Shown: piece after piece, positions 60,256-64,000 of the stretch
Layout of the letters: the number at the start of each line of letters is the position of its first letter
Position numbering within the stretch: position 1 is the stretch's first letter
NCBI RefSeq assembly: GCF_049897565.1
Contig: NZ_JAFCWM010000016.1
Coordinates: 54,674 to 118,673, forward strand
DNA: 64,000 nucleotides
Reading direction: 5' to 3'
Source: JAFCUW01 sp049897565
GTDB lineage: Bacteria; Pseudomonadota; Gammaproteobacteria; Burkholderiales; Burkholderiaceae_D
The notes under the pieces: generated by a model
The model's database searches: none
What the model saw: the letters and a program-made list of their open reading frames with translations, nothing else
What the model was told of the DNA's origin: nothing
Made by a program: the position numbers and the translations under genes

Positions 60256-61998
60256 ATGCATACCCTGACTGACGCCCCTGAAAAAACCGTGCTCGCACCC
60301 GTGCCCGCCAGCCAGCGCATCGAAGCGCTCGATGTGGTGCGCGGCTTCGCGCTGATCGGCATCTGCCTGATGAACGTCGAATTCTTCAACCGCGCGCTGA
60401 GCTCGATGGGCCAGGGCATGCCACTCGGCCTGACCGGCGTCGACTGGCTCGCCTCGTACTTCGTCGCGTACTTTGTTGCCGGCAAGTTCTGGACCATCTT
60501 CTCGCTGCTGTTCGGCATGGGCTTTGCCGTCATGCTGACGCGCGCCGAACGCGCCGGACGCGGCTTCATCAAGCCGTACGTGCGCCGTATCGCCGCGCTG
60601 GCCGTGTTCGGCGCGCTGCACCACATCTTCCTGTTCGCCGGCGACATCCTGTTCAGCTACGCGGTCGCCGCGGTGTTCCTGCTGGTGGCCCTGTACGGCA
60701 CCTGGAAATGGATCGTCGGCGCCATCGTCGCCTGCATCGGCCTGGCATTCGTGCCGGACTTCGGTCCTGCAGCCGGCGGCGCCGCCGCCACACTGGCGTT
60801 CGCCGGCGTCGTCGCGGTCTACCTGCGCAGCGAAAAGAAATTGTTTGGCCTGTCGGCCATGGCGGTGACGCTGATCGGCGTGAGCCTGGTCGCCGCCATC
60901 GCCGCGCTGGTGTTCTGGTTCGTGCCGGGCACGCCAAAAGGTCCGCGCGGCCCGGCCACCGCGATGTTTGTCTTGTTCATGGCATTGGCCTGGTTGGCCG
61001 AGAAATACAACATGCCGGTCGACAAGCGCCCGCTGCGCGCCGGCGCCACCATCTTCATGTTCTTCGCCACCATGATGACGATCGGCGGCACCGTCGAATA
61101 CCTGACCCCGCCCGACGCGCCGACAGCGAAGCCGGCAGCCGTGACCGCGCCAGCAGCGCCAACGGTGGCAGCGCCGGCACCGGCAGCGATCGCGGCGCCA
61201 GTGGCCTCCCCCGCCAAGGCTGACGCCAGGAAGCCCGCCGCCAAGGAGCCAACCCCTGAAGAGAAAAAAGCCGCCCGCGCCAAGCGCATGAAGGAACAGG
61301 CGGACGAGCGGGCGCTGGAAACAAAAACCATGAGCACCGGCAGCTACGCCGACGTGGTCCGCTTGCGCATCAAGCACTTCGCCGGGCATGCGCCGCAGGA
61401 GTCCGGCTTCGCGACCTTGCTGATCGGTATGTTCCTGATCGGCACCTGGCTCATCCGCTCCGGCGTGATGCAAAATACCGCTGCGCACTTGCCGATGTTC
61501 CGCAAACTGGCCTTCATTGCCCTGCCGGTCGGCCTTTCCCTTGGCATCCTCGGCAGCCTGCTGGCGATGTCGCACGTGCCCGGCGCGCAGCAAGATGGCT
61601 TCGGGCTCGCCCACGGCCTGCTGATGATCGGCAACCTGCCCGCCTCGCTTGGCTATGTCGCGATGGTCGTGCTGATGCTGCACGGCGGCTCGGCGCTGTC
61701 GAAGATCAACGTGCTGGCGCCGTTCGGCCGCATGGCCCTGAGCAATTACCTGTTGCAGTCGCTGGTGATGTCGTCGGTCTTCTTCGGCTACGGCCTGGGA
61801 TTGTGGGGCATGGGCCGCGCCCTGCAGGTGGCGTTTGCCATCGGCCTGTGCGCGCTGCTCGTCGCCTTCAGCCACTGGTGGCTGGCGCGCTTCCGCTACG
61901 GCCCTGCCGAGTGGCTGTGGCGCGCGGTCACCTACATGCAGCTGCCGGCAATGCGCATCGACACCGCCCCGTCTAGGACGCACGCTCAACCGGCCTGA
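60256..61998 (+). CDS. DUF418 domain membrane protein (copy 2)
   Basis: The 580-residue paralogue of the gene at 57252 has the same N-terminus (RIEALDVVRGFALIGICLMN), the same helix pattern, a longer Ala/Pro/Lys-rich loop and the same DUF418 C-terminus (GRMALSNYLLQSLVMSSVFF). The frame is open eight codons further left from a TTG, but the MHTLTD start is conserved between the copies, so 60256 is chosen. It is followed by a hairpin terminator. Confidence 0.87.
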   Translation: MHTLTDAPEKTVLAPVPASQRIEALDVVRGFALIGICLMNVEFFNRALSSMGQGMPLGLTGVDWLASYFVAYFVAGKFWTIFSLLFGMGFAVMLTRAERAGRGFIKPYVRRIAALAVFGALHHIFLFAGDILFSYAVAAVFLLVALYGTWKWIVGAIVACIGLAFVPDFGPAAGGAAATLAFAGVVAVYLRSEKKLFGLSAMAVTLIGVSLVAAIAALVFWFVPGTPKGPRGPATAMFVLFMALAWLAEKYNMPVDKRPLRAGATIFMFFATMMTIGGTVEYLTPPDAPTAKPAAVTAPAAPTVAAPAPAAIAAPVASPAKADARKPAAKEPTPEEKKAARAKRMKEQADERALETKTMSTGSYADVVRLRIKHFAGHAPQESGFATLLIGMFLIGTWLIRSGVMQNTAAHLPMFRKLAFIALPVGLSLGILGSLLAMSHVPGAQQDGFGLAHGLLMIGNLPASLGYVAMVVLMLHGGSALSKINVLAPFGRMALSNYLLQSLVMSSVFFGYGLGLWGMGRALQVAFAIGLCALLVAFSHWWLARFRYGPAEWLWRAVTYMQLPAMRIDTAPSRTHAQPA

Positions 61999-62019
61999 TC
62001 CGCTACTGACGCCCACCCC

Positions 62020-62048
62020 ATGAAGGCTCCGCAAGGAGCCTTCATTCA
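62020..62048 (+). terminator. Terminator after second DUF418 gene
   Basis: An 11-bp perfect stem (62020-62030 with 62035-62045) around GCAA is followed by TCATTT. The T-tract is weak. Confidence 0.6.
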
Positions 62049-62189
62049 TTTGCGCTGGCGCTTTGGTTCCATCGGCGTTGTTGCGAGTGCACAATCGCGC
62101 CGCTTGCGCTCATCGTTACTGTGGTTGGTGGCGAAGGAGGCGCGGCCTCCCGATTCGCCAATCACTGCTTCATACCAAGGAGAACAACC

Positions 62190-63623
62190 ATGGCAGACGA
62201 ATACGGATTTAGTTATCAGTCGGACGAGCAGATCGGCAGTAGCCAGCCACGGGGCGGCAACAGCGGCTTGAACGGCGGCGCCCGAACCGACCCGGTCCAG
62301 CAGACACAGTACGGCAGCACGGCACGCGCCGACGACGACAGCAGCCAGCGGGGCATCGGCTTTGCCAGGCCGCCAGTGACAAAAATGGCCCGCAACGAAG
62401 CCATCCCGTATATGACGGACGAAGCCTACGGCGACGCGCCGGTTCCGGTCGGCGGCGGCGAAGCCATGGCCGAAACCGCCGAAATGACCGAGGAGATCGG
62501 CAACCCGGCCATGCATGAATCGGCCGAAGAGTTTTACGAGGCGACGCCCGAGCAACTCAACGCCGCCGCCATCGAGGCCGGCGAAGAACGACGTATCGAC
62601 GCCGAATCGGGCGAAGAACTGACCGAGGCCGGCGTGGCGCTGGGCGGCGCGCAAGAGGCCGGCGTCGAAGAGTTCTTCCCGATCCTCGCCGCGCTGGTGC
62701 CGACGCTGCTCAGCAGCATCGGACCGATGGTGGCAAAAAAAGTGGTGGCCAAATTGTCCCCGCGCGCCAGGCAAGGCATCAAGCGGCTGGCCACCACCGC
62801 GGCTGCGACGGCCGGCAAATCCAAGCCGGTAAAAAATATCCTGTCCGTCTTTGCCCGGCTGCTCGAATCGGAACAAACCAAGGCGACCGGCGAGAGCGAT
62901 GCGGAAGTTGGCGAAGAGCTCAACCAGCTCATCGACGAGGTCGCCGCCACCGCCGAGGTGATCATCGGCCGCGACGATCGTGTCCTGGCGACCGACACCA
63001 TGTCCGAACCATTGCGCCGGATCTGCGAGCTGCGCATCACTTTCCCCAATGGTAGAACCTACCGTGGCACCGGTTTCTTTATCGGCAAGCGCACCCTGGC
63101 CACCGCCGGCCATTGCGTCTATCTGCAAAACGAGGGTGGCTGGGCTCGCAAGATCGAAGTCATCCCCGGTGCCAACGGCATGTTCCGGCCATACGGCTCC
63201 GAGTTCTCGAGCTCGTTCCGCTCCGTCAAAGGCTGGGTCGACAGCAAAAAGCCGGAGCACGATTACGGCTGCATTGTCCTTCCCGCCAACGCCTTCGGCG
63301 GACGCAACCTTGGCTATTTCGGCATTGCTGCCGCGCCGCCGCTGAAAATTCTGGGCAAGCGCGTCTCGCTGTACGGCTATCCGGGCGACAAGCCGTCACA
63401 AAACTGGGGCATGACGCTGGCGGTCAAGACCATCACCGCCAAGACGTTGATCTACGATATCGATACAGTCGGCGGGCAAAGCGGCGCGCCCGTGTATACC
63501 GACCTGGACGGCCGAAAGCACTGCGCCATCGCCATTCATAACTATGGCAATGCCGGCGGCAATTCCGCGACCCGGATCACGCCCACCGTATTCGAGCGGC
63601 TCAGCAATTGGGCGCTGCTCTGA
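62190..63623 (+). CDS. V8-like serine protease with long acidic N-terminal region
   Basis: The 477 residues begin MADEYGFSYQSDEQIG (AAGGAGA upstream) and show no signal peptide. Residues 1 to about 155 are low-complexity and acidic. Residues about 158 to 232 form a hydrophobic then basic helical segment (FFPILAALVPTLLSSIG, then AKKVVAKLSPRARQGIKRL). The C-terminal part is a trypsin/V8-type S1 protease with His308 (TAGHC), Asp358 (EHDYG) and Ser431 (GGQSGAPVY), so it should be active. The frame is open further left but not coding there. A small second gene overlaps its stop. What it cleaves is unknown. Confidence 0.8.
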   Translation: MADEYGFSYQSDEQIGSSQPRGGNSGLNGGARTDPVQQTQYGSTARADDDSSQRGIGFARPPVTKMARNEAIPYMTDEAYGDAPVPVGGGEAMAETAEMTEEIGNPAMHESAEEFYEATPEQLNAAAIEAGEERRIDAESGEELTEAGVALGGAQEAGVEEFFPILAALVPTLLSSIGPMVAKKVVAKLSPRARQGIKRLATTAAATAGKSKPVKNILSVFARLLESEQTKATGESDAEVGEELNQLIDEVAATAEVIIGRDDRVLATDTMSEPLRRICELRITFPNGRTYRGTGFFIGKRTLATAGHCVYLQNEGGWARKIEVIPGANGMFRPYGSEFSSSFRSVKGWVDSKKPEHDYGCIVLPANAFGGRNLGYFGIAAAPPLKILGKRVSLYGYPGDKPSQNWGMTLAVKTITAKTLIYDIDTVGGQSGAPVYTDLDGRKHCAIAIHNYGNAGGNSATRITPTVFERLSNWALL

Positions 63624-63886
63624 TGACGGGTTCCAGCGTGCAGGGACGCGTGATTCACGCAAGCACCGGCGCGCCGGTCGCCGATGCAACCATCGCGGTG
63701 ATCGCCGGCCCGGGCGCGTATCCCGACATCGCCGTCATGACCGACGACGACGGCCGCTTTGCGCTGGGCGACATGGCCGCGGGCAACTGGCGGCTTGGCG
63801 CGCGCAGCGCCTCGGGCGAAACCGGCGAGGCAAGTGTTGCAGTCGGCAGCAGCGCTGTGGCCCATACCGTCATCACGGTCAGCTAG
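63623..63886 (+). CDS. Small carboxypeptidase regulatory-like (Ig-like) domain protein
   Basis: The 87 residues form a single beta-sandwich domain of the carboxypeptidase-regulatory-like/SdrD-B type: VQGRVIHASTGAPVADATIA, then DDDGRFALGDMAAGNWRL. There is no signal peptide. The ATG shares a base with the protease stop (TGATG), so the two proteins are made together. The sequence after the stop (63887 to the end) is noncoding as far as can be seen. Confidence 0.75.
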   Translation: MTGSSVQGRVIHASTGAPVADATIAVIAGPGAYPDIAVMTDDDGRFALGDMAAGNWRLGARSASGETGEASVAVGSSAVAHTVITVS

Positions 63887-64000
63887 CCTGAATGTTTCAC
63901 AAACTGCCACAGCGGCCTCCGGGTTGCCGACACTGGACTTGTTTGGCTGTAATCGGAATGTCGCGGGCGATGTCGCCCCTACCCAATTGAACGGGACATC

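Overview
The window is 64 kb of GC-rich chromosome. Its gene content and protein sequences fit a betaproteobacterium of the Oxalobacteraceae (Massilia/Duganella/Janthinobacterium group). Pointers are the cysT-cysW-cysA-cysB sulfate block, the ribF-ileS-lspA-coaBC-dut run, the ispH/fkpB versus radC-rpmB-rpmG arrangement, a PHA phasin gene and a TonB system with two ExbD proteins. The placement rests on family recognition by eye, with no database search. Almost all of the sequence is ordinary core or house-keeping chromosome. I see no prophage, insertion sequence, rRNA operon or CRISPR array.

Layout: 1-2.5 kb, molybdenum-cofactor genes (moaA 3' end, then an in-frame mobA-moeA fusion). 2.6-9.9 kb, a minus-strand run: adenine deaminase, FtsX-like permease, truncated haemoglobin, rmuC and a CoA-transferase. 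10.2-15.3 kb, the stress trio prkA-yeaH-spoVR behind a strong promoter and a 200-nt leader. 15.8-19.7 kb, tonB-exbB-exbD-exbD plus a TPR lipoprotein-like/periplasmic protein. 19.9-27.2 kb, ribF, ileS, lspA, coaBC, dut and an M48-like lipoprotein with a destroyed active site. 27.2-31.8 kb, a 45-residue membrane protein, xdhC, an EamA exporter, an AlkA-type glycosylase, a frameshifted outer-membrane gene and an orphan Tdi1-like (DUF1851) gene. 32.0-36.5 kb, initiator tRNA, Nudix hydrolase, both N-degron aminoacyl transferases (aat, bpt), pyrD and an aldo/keto reductase. 36.6-41.2 kb, sulfate import genes, their CysB-type regulator and a TauE/SafE exporter. 41.4-46.8 kb, peroxiredoxin, hydrolase, dgkA, IclR regulator, pbpG, nitroreductase and an EamA exporter. 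47.0-51.6 kb, phasin and a livHMGF branched-chain amino-acid transporter. 51.8-57.1 kb, ispH-fkpB, radC, rpmB-rpmG and a penicillin-acylase family enzyme. 57.2-62.0 kb, two paralogous DUF418 membrane proteins flanking an MDR oxidoreductase. 62.2-64 kb, a V8-like serine protease overlapped by a small carboxypeptidase-regulatory-like protein.

The items most worth a second look are these. (1) A family of palindromes built on GGTCAGAC/GTCTGACC occurs at four intergenic loci, three of them between convergent genes; one is part of a 64-bp hairpin fed by an 11-bp tandem repeat. (2) The protease/small-protein pair at the right edge lacks a signal peptide and may belong to a larger unit cut by the window. 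(3) Two near-identical 16-bp sites flank the phasin promoter and look like operators. (4) The mobA-moeA fusion. (5) The inactive M48-like lipoprotein. (6) The initiator tRNA, which has U1 opposite A72 instead of the usual C1-A72 mismatch.
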